Notes: generated from the letters alone by a model not told the origin. A stretch of 15,252 nt of DNA from Candidatus Curtissbacteria bacterium RIFCSPLOWO2_01_FULL_38_11b (GCA_001774995.1 MFBO01000019.1:1-15252), one strand, 5' to 3'. Shown: positions 1 to 6,674, counted from the stretch's first letter. Program-made: numbers and translations.

Positions 1-124
1 CATTTTTTCTACTTAAAAAATTTGCAATCAAAAGTCCTAAAATTATTACTATAATTGCACCTAATATTAATCCTGCGTAATTTTCCTGTAAGCTTGTGAT
101 AAAAGATTTTTTCTGTCTTGCCAT
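1..124 (-). CDS. N-terminal part of a single-pass membrane protein (runs off the window)
   Basis: The first 41 residues are visible, starting at an ATG on the minus strand whose complement is at 122-124. They form a short basic cytoplasmic head (MARQKKSF), a linker, and one strongly hydrophobic helix (about residues 18-36, GLILGAIIVIILGLLIANF) followed by SRKN, after which the gene leaves the window. A near-perfect Shine-Dalgarno sequence supports the start. The head-plus-anchor form suits an envelope protein with its main domain outside the membrane. I have an impression that LysM-domain anchors of CPR bacteria begin this way, but 41 residues do not establish that. It lies just downstream of tRNA-Asp on the same strand and may share its transcript. 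Confidence 0.75.
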   Translation of the reverse strand, partial: MARQKKSFITSLQENYAGLILGAIIVIILGLLIANFLSRKN

Positions 125-137
125 AAATTTATTAAAA

Positions 138-145
138 TCCTCCTT
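138..145 (-). promoter_or_regulatory. Strong ribosome binding site for the minus-strand membrane protein
   Basis: The minus strand reads AAGGAGGA here, 13 bases before the ATG at 124-122. It is the best Shine-Dalgarno match in the window. Most plus-strand genes have none, so this gene is probably translated from a mid-transcript position and not from a leaderless mRNA. Confidence 0.65.
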
Positions 146-164
146 CCCAGGCAGAAAATATCAG

Positions 165-190
165 CCACACGAAGCTTTAGCGAAGTGTGG
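165..190 (-). terminator. Stem-loop at the 3' end of tRNA-Asp, possible weak terminator
   Basis: CCACAC (165-170) pairs with GTGTGG (185-190). A three-by-three internal loop, then a GC/GC clamp and a TTTA loop lie inside. On the minus strand the stem is followed by only a four-base T run (ATATTTTC). The 5' arm of the stem contains the encoded CCA end of the tRNA, so the structure may matter for 3' processing as much as for termination. The short T run makes full termination doubtful, and read-through into the membrane-protein gene is plausible. Confidence 0.35.
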
Positions 191-266
191 CGGTCGCGAC
201 CGGATTCGAACCGGCGATCTTCACCGTGACAGGGTGACGTGTTAAACCGGGCTACACTACGCGACC
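188..266 (-). tRNA. tRNA-Asp, anticodon GTC
   Basis: The minus strand folds into a full cloverleaf of 79 bases including an encoded CCA. The acceptor stem is GGTCGCG with CGCGACC, then discriminator G and CCA. The D stem GTGT/ACAC has a large 11-base loop holding the conserved GG. The anticodon stem TCACC/GGTGA carries loop CTGTCAC, giving anticodon GTC (plus-strand 228-230) for Asp codons GAC/GAT. The variable loop is AGATC, and the T arm GCCGG-TTCGAAT-CCGGT has one G-T pair. Discriminator G and anticodon GTC match aspartyl-tRNA synthetase identity. Its own promoter lies at 281-309. Confidence 0.96.
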
Positions 267-280
267 TTGTAACGAAGTGT

Positions 281-309
281 AGTTTACAAGAAGACATACG
301 CACTGTCAA
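281..309 (-). promoter_or_regulatory. Promoter of tRNA-Asp
   Basis: On the minus strand a perfect -35 box TTGACA (plus coordinates 304-309) is followed by a 17-base spacer and TAAACT (281-286), which matches four of six bases of the -10 consensus. Transcription would start near position 274, about eight bases before the mature tRNA 5' end. A 7-bp inverted repeat (CTTGTAA at 266-272 with TTACAAG at 284-290) covers the -10 box and the start site. Whether it is functional is unknown. Confidence 0.7.
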
Positions 310-322
310 ACTTGATTTACGA

Positions 323-328
323 TATAAT
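323..328 (+). promoter_or_regulatory. -10 box of polX, leaderless arrangement
   Basis: A perfect TATAAT ends seven bases before the polX ATG at 336, so transcription should start at or next to the A of the start codon. No good -35 box is seen at 16-18 bases. The region where one would sit overlaps the -35 box of the divergent tRNA-Asp promoter. No Shine-Dalgarno sequence precedes the ATG. Confidence 0.65.
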
Positions 329-335
329 TCAAAAA

Positions 336-2081
336 ATGACTAAATTTTTCTCAAATAAAGAAATAGCCAAATTACTAAGAGAAATTTCGGCAGCTTACAT
401 GGCAAAAGGTGAAAGTCGATTCAAGGTGATTGCTTATGATAATGCGGCGACTAGCATTGAGCATGCAACCAGCGAATTAAAAGATTTGTGGGAAAGTAAT
501 CAACTGAACACAGTACCAGGCTTAGGAGAATCAATTCAAAAACATCTTGACGAGCTTTTCAAAAGCGGTAGAGTAAAATACTTTGAAGAAGTGAAAAAAA
601 GTCTTCCAGAAGGTATGTTTTCACTCTTGGAAATTGGGGGATTAGGACCAAAAAGCGCTTACAAGCTTGCTAAGGTTTTAAATCTCAAAAACCTAGAAGA
701 TCTCCAAAAGGCAGCTATAAATCATAGAATCAGGCAAATTCCTGGTTTTGGCGATAAAAGTGAAAGAGAAATTGCAACGTCAATTGCCGAATTTAAGGAA
801 AAAGTTACTAATCGGTATTTATTGACCGAAGCCTTTCCTGTAGCAGAAAGAATCTTAAATTATCTAAAAAGACATAAAGATTGTAAAAGAGCAGAACCTT
901 TAGGTTCTCTTCGCCGAATGGTAGCCACTGTTGGAGATATAGATATCGCTGTCGCATCAGAAAATCCTAAAGGAATCATTGAACATTTCAAAAAATTTAA
1001 AGAAGTTAAAAGAATTTTAGAAGCTGGTCCTAGAAAATCATCGGTTCTACTTTTAAACGGCATGCAAGTTGATCTAATTGTTCAAAAAACTCTCGCGTTT
1101 GGAGCACTACTGCAGCACTTTACGGGATCTAAAAATCACAACATTCACCTTCGCGAATACGCACTGAGTAAAAATTATTCTGTGTCCGATTACGGAATCA
1201 AGGTAAAAGGTGATCTAATGGAATTTAAAACAGAAGAAGAATTCTATAAGTTTCTAGGTTTAGATTTTATAATTCCGGAAATGAGAGAGGATACTGGAGA
1301 GATCGAAGCAGCAATATTAAAAAAACTACCTGATGTCATTGACATTAAAGATATAAAGGGCGATATCCATCTTCATTCAAATTATCAAATAGAACCAAGC
1401 CATGATTTAGGCATTGCGTCTTTTGCGGAAATTATAAACAAAGCAAGGAAACTCGATTATGAATACGTTGGACTATCTGATCATTCACCAGGTTTTTCTA
1501 CGCATTCTAAAGAGGAGATAATCTCATCAATTAGAAAAAGAAAGGATATAATAGAACACATAAAATCCTCGAGTAAAAATATAAAAGTACTAAATTTACT
1601 CGAAATAGATATTTTGACGAACGGAAAGCTTTCTGTTCCAGAAGAAGGCCTAAAACTTTTAGATGGTGCCATAGCTGGAATTCATTCAAGTCATAAACAT
1701 AATAAAGAAATGATAACGAAAAGATTGATGACTGCAGTTAAATCACCTTATGTTCAGGTTATCTCCCATCCGACCGGCAGACTCTTAAATAAGCGTAAGT
1801 CGTATGAAGCCGACTGGCCGCAAGTTTTTAAAGCTTGCACCAAAACGCAAACAATGCTTGAAATAAATGCTTATCCCAACAGACTTGATTTAACGGATAC
1901 TCTAGTTCGTGAGGCAATAAAATTCGGTGTCAAATTTATTATCAATACCGACGCTCACCAGTTAGAGCACATGGACAATATGCGATTCGGTGTTGCTGTT
2001 GCCCGTCGGGGATGGGCCCAGAAAAAAGATATTGCAAATACTTTGCCCTGGGTTGAATTTAAAAAGATTTTTAGGGTATGA
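336..2081 (+). CDS. polX: DNA polymerase X family protein with C-terminal PHP domain
   Basis: Family X repair polymerase of 581 residues, close to bacterial PolX proteins of about 570. In the family it fills short gaps in base-excision repair, with 3'-5' exonuclease activity from the PHP domain. An N-terminal helix-hairpin-helix region (about 1-155) contains VPGLGES and IPGFGDKSE. The catalytic palm has VGDIDIAV (Asp201, Asp203) and MQVDLIV (Asp246). The PHP domain (about 343-581) has DIHLHS, GLSDHS, LLEIDIL, GIHSSH, ISHPTGR and INTDAH, so most metal ligands are present. The usual SDG soon after the HxH motif is replaced by a longer stretch ending SHD. The ATG at 336 is preferred over the TTG at 312, because the TTG lies upstream of the -10 box. 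It opens the plus-strand run, with lemA following 10 bases after its stop. Confidence 0.95.
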   Translation: MTKFFSNKEIAKLLREISAAYMAKGESRFKVIAYDNAATSIEHATSELKDLWESNQLNTVPGLGESIQKHLDELFKSGRVKYFEEVKKSLPEGMFSLLEIGGLGPKSAYKLAKVLNLKNLEDLQKAAINHRIRQIPGFGDKSEREIATSIAEFKEKVTNRYLLTEAFPVAERILNYLKRHKDCKRAEPLGSLRRMVATVGDIDIAVASENPKGIIEHFKKFKEVKRILEAGPRKSSVLLLNGMQVDLIVQKTLAFGALLQHFTGSKNHNIHLREYALSKNYSVSDYGIKVKGDLMEFKTEEEFYKFLGLDFIIPEMREDTGEIEAAILKKLPDVIDIKDIKGDIHLHSNYQIEPSHDLGIASFAEIINKARKLDYEYVGLSDHSPGFSTHSKEEIISSIRKRKDIIEHIKSSSKNIKVLNLLEIDILTNGKLSVPEEGLKLLDGAIAGIHSSHKHNKEMITKRLMTAVKSPYVQVISHPTGRLLNKRKSYEADWPQVFKACTKTQTMLEINAYPNRLDLTDTLVREAIKFGVKFIINTDAHQLEHMDNMRFGVAVARRGWAQKKDIANTLPWVEFKKIFRV

Positions 2082-2082
2082 T
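2077..2082 (+). promoter_or_regulatory. Possible -10 box of lemA inside the polX stop region
   Basis: TATGAT overlaps the polX TGA stop and ends nine bases before the lemA ATG. It differs from TATAAT at one position. With no Shine-Dalgarno sequence in front of lemA, an additional leaderless start for lemA is possible, although read-through from polX is the simpler option. Confidence 0.35.
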
Positions 2083-2091
2083 TACACACAT

Positions 2092-2643
2092 ATGTCGCCA
2101 ACAGTAATCGTTATTCTAGTCTTAGCTCTAATTGGGTTCTATATCTGGTTTCTTTACAATGGCCTAATAACTGCTCACTTAAGGATAAAAGAGGCATGGT
2201 CACAAATAGAAGTCCAGCTCAAAAGAAGATCCTCGCTAATCCCAAATTTAATTGAAACTGTTAAAGGTTACGCAAAGCACGAAAAAGAAGTTTTTCAAAA
2301 TGTAACCAAAGCGCGCTCAGCGATGCTCTCAGCGAAAGCCCCAAAAGAAGCAGCGGCAGCCGACAACATGTTAACAGGTGCTCTCAAAACTCTCTTTGCA
2401 GTTGCCGAAAATTATCCGACTCTTAGGGCTTCTGAAAACTTTAAAGCACTACAGGAAGAACTTTCAGATACAGAAACCAAAATTGCCGCATCACGTCAGT
2501 TTTACAACGCCAACGTTCTTGATTACAACACGAAAATAAAAATATTTCCCAATGTTCTTTTGACGAGGCTCTTAAATTTTACTCCTGAGGAATTTTTTGA
2601 AGCAGAGGAAGAAGCAAAAAAAGATATTAAGGTTAAGTTTTGA
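2092..2643 (+). CDS. lemA: LemA family membrane-anchored protein
   Basis: The product is 183 residues, typical of LemA proteins. An N-terminal helix (about residues 4-24, VIVILVLALIGFYIWFLYNG) anchors it, and the rest is a long helical bundle outside the membrane. The family signature is clear: SLIPNLIETVKGYAKHEKEV near residues 48-67, then KARSAML, ENYPTLRASENF and SRQFYNANVLDYNTKI. The molecular role of LemA is not settled. The gene is often found beside htpX, which suggests a link to envelope quality control. Here htpX is about 4 kb downstream, with the pyrimidine block and a cupin gene between them. The ATG at 2092 is chosen because the hydrophobic helix follows directly; the longer frame from 1990 would overlap the polX end and add unrelated residues. 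Confidence 0.93.
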   Translation: MSPTVIVILVLALIGFYIWFLYNGLITAHLRIKEAWSQIEVQLKRRSSLIPNLIETVKGYAKHEKEVFQNVTKARSAMLSAKAPKEAAAADNMLTGALKTLFAVAENYPTLRASENFKALQEELSDTETKIAASRQFYNANVLDYNTKIKIFPNVLLTRLLNFTPEEFFEAEEEAKKDIKVKF

Positions 2644-2652
2644 GATTGACTA

Positions 2653-3561
2653 ATGAATTCTCCAAAAATATTTGCAGGCTCTTCTAATTACAACCTAACA
2701 AAGCTAGTTTCACAAAAATCCAAAATTCCTCTGGGTAACATCGAATTAGGGTCTTTTTCCGATGGTGAAATAGATGTTTGGATTAAAGACGACATCAATA
2801 ACTCCAGCGTATTTATATTACAGTCAAACTCAACTCCTGTTAATAACCATATTGTTGAACTTTCTCTAATCGCTGATGCTCTCAAGCGCTCAGGAGCTGA
2901 CAAAATTACAGCTGTGATTCCTTATTTTGGTTATAGCCGCAAGGAAAAACAAAATAGGCCTGGCGAGCCGATTTCTGCAAAAGTTGTTGCCGATTTGATT
3001 ACCTCCTCAGGAATTAGCAAAGTCATTTGTCTTGATCTACATGCAGATGCAATAGTTGGCTTTTTTAATGTTCCGGTCATTTACTTATCGGCTCTAGAAA
3101 CTTTAGCTAAAAGAATTAAAAAAGAGAATCTAAAGTCACCGGTTGTTGTTGCTCCAGATGTGGGAGGAGTTAAAAGAGCCCGTAATTTTGCGTCGTATCT
3201 TAATGCGCCACTAGCTGTTATTGAAAAGCACAGGCAGGTAAGTGCGCGTGATCAAATTGAGGTTCTTTCTATAACTGGAGAATTAATAGGAGATACAGCA
3301 ATTATTGTGGACGACATCATATCAACCGGGGGAACAATAACAGAAAGTGCCGAGGTTCTCAAGAAAAAAGGCGTCAAAAAAATAATTGTCTGCGCAATTC
3401 ACCCGGTTTTTGCAGGTTATGCAATTAAAAATATTGAAAAGAGTCCTATTGACAAGATGTATGTGACAGACAGTATTGACCAAAAAAACCTGAAATCAAA
3501 AAAGATAGAAATTGTATCTATTTCAGATCTGATTGCAAATTGTCTCATCCAGGAACTCTAG
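2653..3561 (+). CDS. prs: Ribose-phosphate pyrophosphokinase (PRPP synthetase)
   Basis: Converts ribose 5-phosphate and ATP to PRPP and AMP, supplying nucleotide synthesis; PyrE encoded two genes on uses PRPP directly. The 302 residues match the compact bacterial enzyme (about 310-320). Motifs in order: FSDGE (35-39), VIPYFGYSRKEKQ (88-100), CLDLHADAIVGFF (126-138), APDVGGVKRAR (167-177), the catalytic flexible loop EKHR (191-194) and the PRPP-binding loop VDDIISTGGT (219-228). The loop keeps Lys and the second Arg of the usual KRR, with His in the middle. The usual Asp in the PRPP loop (DTGGT) is Ser here. Nine bases separate it from lemA, with no clear ribosome binding site. It abuts pyrF, and the two probably share a transcript. 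Confidence 0.95.
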   Translation: MNSPKIFAGSSNYNLTKLVSQKSKIPLGNIELGSFSDGEIDVWIKDDINNSSVFILQSNSTPVNNHIVELSLIADALKRSGADKITAVIPYFGYSRKEKQNRPGEPISAKVVADLITSSGISKVICLDLHADAIVGFFNVPVIYLSALETLAKRIKKENLKSPVVVAPDVGGVKRARNFASYLNAPLAVIEKHRQVSARDQIEVLSITGELIGDTAIIVDDIISTGGTITESAEVLKKKGVKKIIVCAIHPVFAGYAIKNIEKSPIDKMYVTDSIDQKNLKSKKIEIVSISDLIANCLIQEL

Positions 3562-4340
3562 TGGATTTCCAAAAAAAACTTGAAAACATTGTCAGAAAGA
3601 ACAACAGCCTAATCTGCGTTGGTCTCGACCCAGACACGGCTACACTACGCAAAGGAGAATCCTTTTTTTTTGAATTTAATAAGTGGCTGATAGACCAGAC
3701 CAATGATTTAGTTTGCGCCTATAAGCCTAATATTGCATTTTACGAAGCTTACGGGCTGGATGGACTTGGCCAGCTCAAAAAGACAGTTTTGTACCTTAAG
3801 AACAATTATCCCGATATTCCAATTATTCTTGATGCCAAAAGGGCAGATATACCAAATACCGCTAAAATGTACGCAAAGGCAATTTTTGAATACTGGGGTT
3901 CAGATGCAACCACTGTCTATCCTCATCTAGGCCTTGATTCAATCGAGCCATTTTTGTCCTACAAAGATCAACAAACCTTCCTACTTGTCAAAACCTCTAA
4001 TCCTAGTTCCATAACTTTTCAAAACTTAAAAACGGAAAAAGGTCCGTATTATTTAGCGGTTGCAAAAAAAATAAAAAAATGGAACAAAAAAAACGTTGGA
4101 ATTTTTGTCGGTGCAACTTATCCAAGAGAAATAAAAGAACTTAGAGAATTATTTCCCGATAAAATCTTTCTCTCTGCCGGTTTTGGTGCTCAAGGCGCAG
4201 ACATTAAAGCTTCAATACAAGCTGGAATTGACAAGGACAAAAAGGGTATTATATTCAACGCATCAAGATCAATCATTTTTGCTAAAAGTCCAAGAAAAGC
4301 TGCCGAAGACCTACGCGATGAAATCAACAAACACAGATAA
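3561..4340 (+). CDS. pyrF: Orotidine 5'-phosphate decarboxylase
   Basis: Decarboxylates OMP to UMP, the last step of de novo pyrimidine synthesis. The protein has 259 residues from the GTG at 3561. The catalytic signature is LDAKRADIPNTAKMYAKA (from about residue 90), with the Lys/Asp network Asp91-Lys93-Asp96. ICVGLDPD lies near the N-terminus, and SAGFGAQGADI is the phosphate-binding turn. The spacing and the NTAKMYA stretch match the type 2 subfamily. The GTG overlaps the prs stop by one base (TAGTG) and has AGGA six bases upstream. A TTG at 3540 in frame would extend it by seven residues and is less likely. The 3' end overlaps pyrE by 23 bases, which implies coupled expression. Confidence 0.94.
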   Translation: MDFQKKLENIVRKNNSLICVGLDPDTATLRKGESFFFEFNKWLIDQTNDLVCAYKPNIAFYEAYGLDGLGQLKKTVLYLKNNYPDIPIILDAKRADIPNTAKMYAKAIFEYWGSDATTVYPHLGLDSIEPFLSYKDQQTFLLVKTSNPSSITFQNLKTEKGPYYLAVAKKIKKWNKKNVGIFVGATYPREIKELRELFPDKIFLSAGFGAQGADIKASIQAGIDKDKKGIIFNASRSIIFAKSPRKAAEDLRDEINKHR

Positions 4341-4980
4341 TAAAATTGCAAATCAGGTTTCAAATATACTTATTGACTTAGGTTGTATTATCCTCCGGCC
4401 AAATAGACCATTTAAGTACAATACCGGCATTATTAGTCCGGTTTACACAGACAATAGAGTCATCCTCTCAAGCGTTAGTAACCGAAAAAAAATAGCTGAT
4501 TTACTAATTCAAAAAGTCAAACAAATTGGCATCCCGGACGTTATCGCTGGAACAGCCACAGCCGGCATTGCCTATGCAGCTTTTATAGCTCAAAGATTAA
4601 ATTTGCCTATGATTTACGTACGACCCACACCAAAAGTCTACGGTAAAGAAAATCAGGTCGAAGGGAAACTAAAAAGGGGACAAACAGTAATTGTAATTGA
4701 TGATCTAATTTCAACAGGCAGGTCTTCTCTGGAGGTTGTCCGCGCTATTAGAAAATCTGGTGGCATAGTACAAGATATATTAGCTATCACCACGTATGGG
4801 CTTAAGATTGCTTCAAATAACTTTGAAAAAAACAAAATTAAAATAACAACTTTAACCGATCTTAATCGCTCATGCCTTATAGCAGTAAAAAAAGGTTTTC
4901 TGAAGCCCGACCAAGTTAATACCATTAAAAACTGGGCTAAAGACCCCAAAAACTGGGGCAAGAAAATGGGCTATGAATAA
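4318..4980 (+). CDS. pyrE: Orotate phosphoribosyltransferase
   Basis: Joins orotate and PRPP to give OMP. The 220 residues match the usual length. The orotate-side motif is TGIISPVYTDNR (about residues 36-47), and the flexible catalytic loop is RPTPKVYGKENQVEG. The PRPP loop VIVIDDLISTGRSS at about 124-137 has the paired acidic residues typical of type I phosphoribosyltransferases. The ATG at 4318 lies inside pyrF and gives a standard N-terminus; the open frame extends to 4183 but those residues resemble nothing in the family. Its substrates come from the neighbours: PRPP from prs and orotate from pyrD. A stretch of 54 bases with hairpins separates it from pyrD. Confidence 0.95.
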   Translation: MKSTNTDNKIANQVSNILIDLGCIILRPNRPFKYNTGIISPVYTDNRVILSSVSNRKKIADLLIQKVKQIGIPDVIAGTATAGIAYAAFIAQRLNLPMIYVRPTPKVYGKENQVEGKLKRGQTVIVIDDLISTGRSSLEVVRAIRKSGGIVQDILAITTYGLKIASNNFEKNKIKITTLTDLNRSCLIAVKKGFLKPDQVNTIKNWAKDPKNWGKKMGYE

Positions 4981-5034
4981 TCCAAAGGAGTTATCGTCCT
5001 TAGGTGTCTACCTAGCACACACCGGGGGTGTGAA
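4981..5034 (+). promoter_or_regulatory. Structured pyrE-pyrD spacer with orphan Shine-Dalgarno and two hairpins
   Basis: A strong AAAGGAG (4984-4990) lies 44 bases before the pyrD TTG, too far to act directly. Two small stem-loops lie between them: TAGGT-GTCT-ACCTA (5001-5014) and CACACC-GGG-GGTGTG (5018-5032). The second ends two bases before the TTG and hides the only other purine-rich stretch. GGTGT (5003-5007) can also pair with ACACC (5019-5023), so the two hairpins and this alternative exclude each other. Folding could bring the Shine-Dalgarno closer to the start or block it. That is an inference from base pairing only. Confidence 0.4.
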
Positions 5035-5973
5035 TTGAGACCCAATATTTCTACAATGATAGCCGGAGTAAACTTTAATACTTGTATTTTTAACACGTCG
5101 GGTCCAGCCGATGTAACTCTGCAAGAACTTGAGGTTGTCGGCAGATCAAAGTCATCCGCAATAACCATGAAATCATGCACTCTTAAACCCAGAGAGGGCA
5201 ACCCGGAACCAAGATACGCAGATTTAGAGTTTGGTTCAATTAATTCAATGGGCTTACCAAATTTAGGCTATAAAGCATACATAAAATTTTCAAAAATTCT
5301 CAAAAAGAAATACAAAAAACCCGTTATTGCCAGTATCTCTGGTATGACTCTTAAGGATAATCTAGTTATCTTTAAAGCCTTCAACGATTCTCCAGTCGAT
5401 TTAATTGAATTTAATCCAGGGTCTCCAAATACAATTGGTAAACCGATCGTAGGCTATGATGTAGACGCAATGGATAAACTTCTAGATGCAGTTTCTAAAG
5501 TCTGTAAAAAACCTTTCGGAGTTAAATTACCTGCATATCTTGACTTGGTTCACTTTGAAAAAATCGCCAATGTCATCAAAAAATATCCTGTTAAATTTGT
5601 TACTTGCATTAATTCTATTGGTAATGGTTTGGTAATTGATCCTAACAAAGAAAAACCTCTAATTAAACCTAAAGGGGGACTTGGCGGAATAGGCGGCAGA
5701 TATATCAAATTTACGGCTCTTGCCAATGTCAGGAAATTTTACGAGCTATTTCATGATAAAATTCAGGTAATTGGTGTTGGGGGAATATACAGCGGAATCG
5801 ACGTTTTCGAGTTTATACTAGCTGGTGCTTCTGCTGTTCAAATAGGCACAGCTTTTTTGCAGAAGGGGCCAAGGATTTTTGATAATGTTCAGAATGAGCT
5901 TAAAAAATTTATGGAAAAGAAAAAATATTATAATATCCAAGACTTTAGAGGCAAGTTAAAATACTTAAATTAA
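5035..5973 (+). CDS. pyrD: Dihydroorotate dehydrogenase, class 1A type with Ser at the catalytic position
   Basis: Oxidises dihydroorotate to orotate on FMN; class 1A enzymes are soluble and use fumarate, needing no PyrK partner (none is seen here). The 312 residues match the class. Class 1A features in order: TIAG-like start (TMIAGVNF), MKSCTLKPREGNPEPRY with Lys46, DLEFGSINSMGLPN, GVKLPAYLDLVHF with Lys164, NSIGNGLVIDP, IKPKGGLGGIGGRYIK and VIGVGGI. The unusual point is EFNPGSPN (125-132), where the family has ELNLSCPN. Residue 130, the class 1 catalytic Cys, is Ser here, as in class 2 enzymes. The TTG start keeps the family's usual N-terminus; the next ATG (5056) would begin only at MIAGV. 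I infer it is active, but this needs proof. Confidence 0.93.
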   Translation: MRPNISTMIAGVNFNTCIFNTSGPADVTLQELEVVGRSKSSAITMKSCTLKPREGNPEPRYADLEFGSINSMGLPNLGYKAYIKFSKILKKKYKKPVIASISGMTLKDNLVIFKAFNDSPVDLIEFNPGSPNTIGKPIVGYDVDAMDKLLDAVSKVCKKPFGVKLPAYLDLVHFEKIANVIKKYPVKFVTCINSIGNGLVIDPNKEKPLIKPKGGLGGIGGRYIKFTALANVRKFYELFHDKIQVIGVGGIYSGIDVFEFILAGASAVQIGTAFLQKGPRIFDNVQNELKKFMEKKKYYNIQDFRGKLKYLN

Positions 5974-6006
5974 GCTAAATAAAATCATGCGGAATCCATA
6001 TTTAGC
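5974..6006 (+). repeat. Inverted repeat after pyrD
   Basis: GCTAAATA (5974-5981) and TATTTAGC (5999-6006) are perfect 8-bp arms around a 17-base loop, beginning directly after the pyrD stop. No T run follows, so this is not a standard terminator. It may mark the end of the pyrimidine transcript or stabilise its 3' end. The rest of the gap to the cupin gene shows no clear promoter; ACAAAT at 6029-6034 is in the right place for a leaderless start but is a weak match. Confidence 0.4.
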
Positions 6007-6041
6007 ATACGAAACGAATTAGTACCTAACAAATCTTTAAA

Positions 6042-6671
6042 ATGGTAGCGGAATTACGACCAAGAACACCTAGCCCAGAGGTCGCTGTAATAGACGGGAA
6101 AGTTTTTAGCGTGCGCCACACTAACGGGCAACTATTGGCTACGGTCGCCTATTCCGAGTTTGAAATAGAAGCACAGACCAGATTTATGAGAGAGCACCAT
6201 CCACTGGGAGCAAATCCCCGTGTTCACTATTTCGGTTCGGCAGCTTTTCTAGTTATTGGGGAAGGATTAGAATTCTTCAACCAAGATAATCCGTTTAAGA
6301 CTGAATCGCCTGAAGCAGAAACTGTTTATGCAATTATTGGTATGTTTGAGAACTGTATTTTTATGTGTCAATATGTTCACGTCAATTCGCGTTCATCATG
6401 GCATGGGCATGGACCTGGAGAACATTTTTATAACCGTGATGGCAATGCCTTTAAATACGAAGATGAGGATAAAGTGTCAAAACTCAAAACTCACACGTAC
6501 GTACCCACTAATGAACTACATATGATTTACACTTTAGATAAACCAGCAATTAATCTGATACTTCACGAAGGGACAGAGTTAAAACACAACCCTGTGGTAG
6601 ATAGGCCAAGACCATCGATAGAATTACTCCGAGAGCTAACAAGTCGCTCTGGTTTATATACTCCCGCTTGA
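6042..6671 (+). CDS. Cupin-fold protein of unknown function
   Basis: I do not recognise a named family for this 209-residue protein, but it has a recognisable single cupin core. Motif 1 is HGHGPGEHFYNRDG: His121-x-His123-x3-Glu127-x6-Gly134 follows the cupin pattern HXH(X)3,4E(X)6G. Motif 2 is VPTNELH: Pro155-x-Asn157-x2-His160, with Asn in place of the usual Gly. These give a typical 3-His/1-Glu metal site. There is no signal peptide or membrane helix, so a cytosolic metal-binding protein is likely, possibly an isomerase, an oxygenase or a sugar-binding sensor. About 100 N-terminal residues precede the core and are unassigned. The start lacks a Shine-Dalgarno sequence. It lies between the pyrimidine block and htpX with no functional hint from context. 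Confidence 0.85.
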   Translation: MVAELRPRTPSPEVAVIDGKVFSVRHTNGQLLATVAYSEFEIEAQTRFMREHHPLGANPRVHYFGSAAFLVIGEGLEFFNQDNPFKTESPEAETVYAIIGMFENCIFMCQYVHVNSRSSWHGHGPGEHFYNRDGNAFKYEDEDKVSKLKTHTYVPTNELHMIYTLDKPAINLILHEGTELKHNPVVDRPRPSIELLRELTSRSGLYTPA

Positions 6672-6674
6672 TTC

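Noticed and set aside
181..280. CGAAGTGT at 181-188 and 273-280 flanking the tRNA, considered as attachment-site or duplication repeats
   Set aside because: Only eight bases, one copy overlaps the tRNA 3' end, and no integrase or mobile gene is nearby. Chance or local hairpin structure explains it as well.
67..309. Open frame of 80 codons on the minus strand
   Set aside because: It runs straight through the tRNA-Asp gene and its promoter. The real minus-strand gene starts at 124 in another frame with a strong ribosome binding site.
312..335. TTG start giving polX eight more residues
   Set aside because: It lies upstream of and across the TATAAT box that should drive the gene, and the ATG at 336 begins the normal family N-terminus.
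1990..2091. Longer LemA form beginning inside polX
   Set aside because: The added 34 residues are polX DNA read in another frame and do not look like an anchor or signal; the membrane helix begins right after the ATG at 2092.
4183..4317. Longer PyrE form with 45 extra residues
   Set aside because: The extension is pyrF read in another frame, and the internal ATG at 4318 gives the normal PyrE length.
4653..4961. Minus-strand frame of 102 codons opposite pyrE
   Set aside because: Shadow of a strongly supported plus-strand gene, with no motif or start signal.
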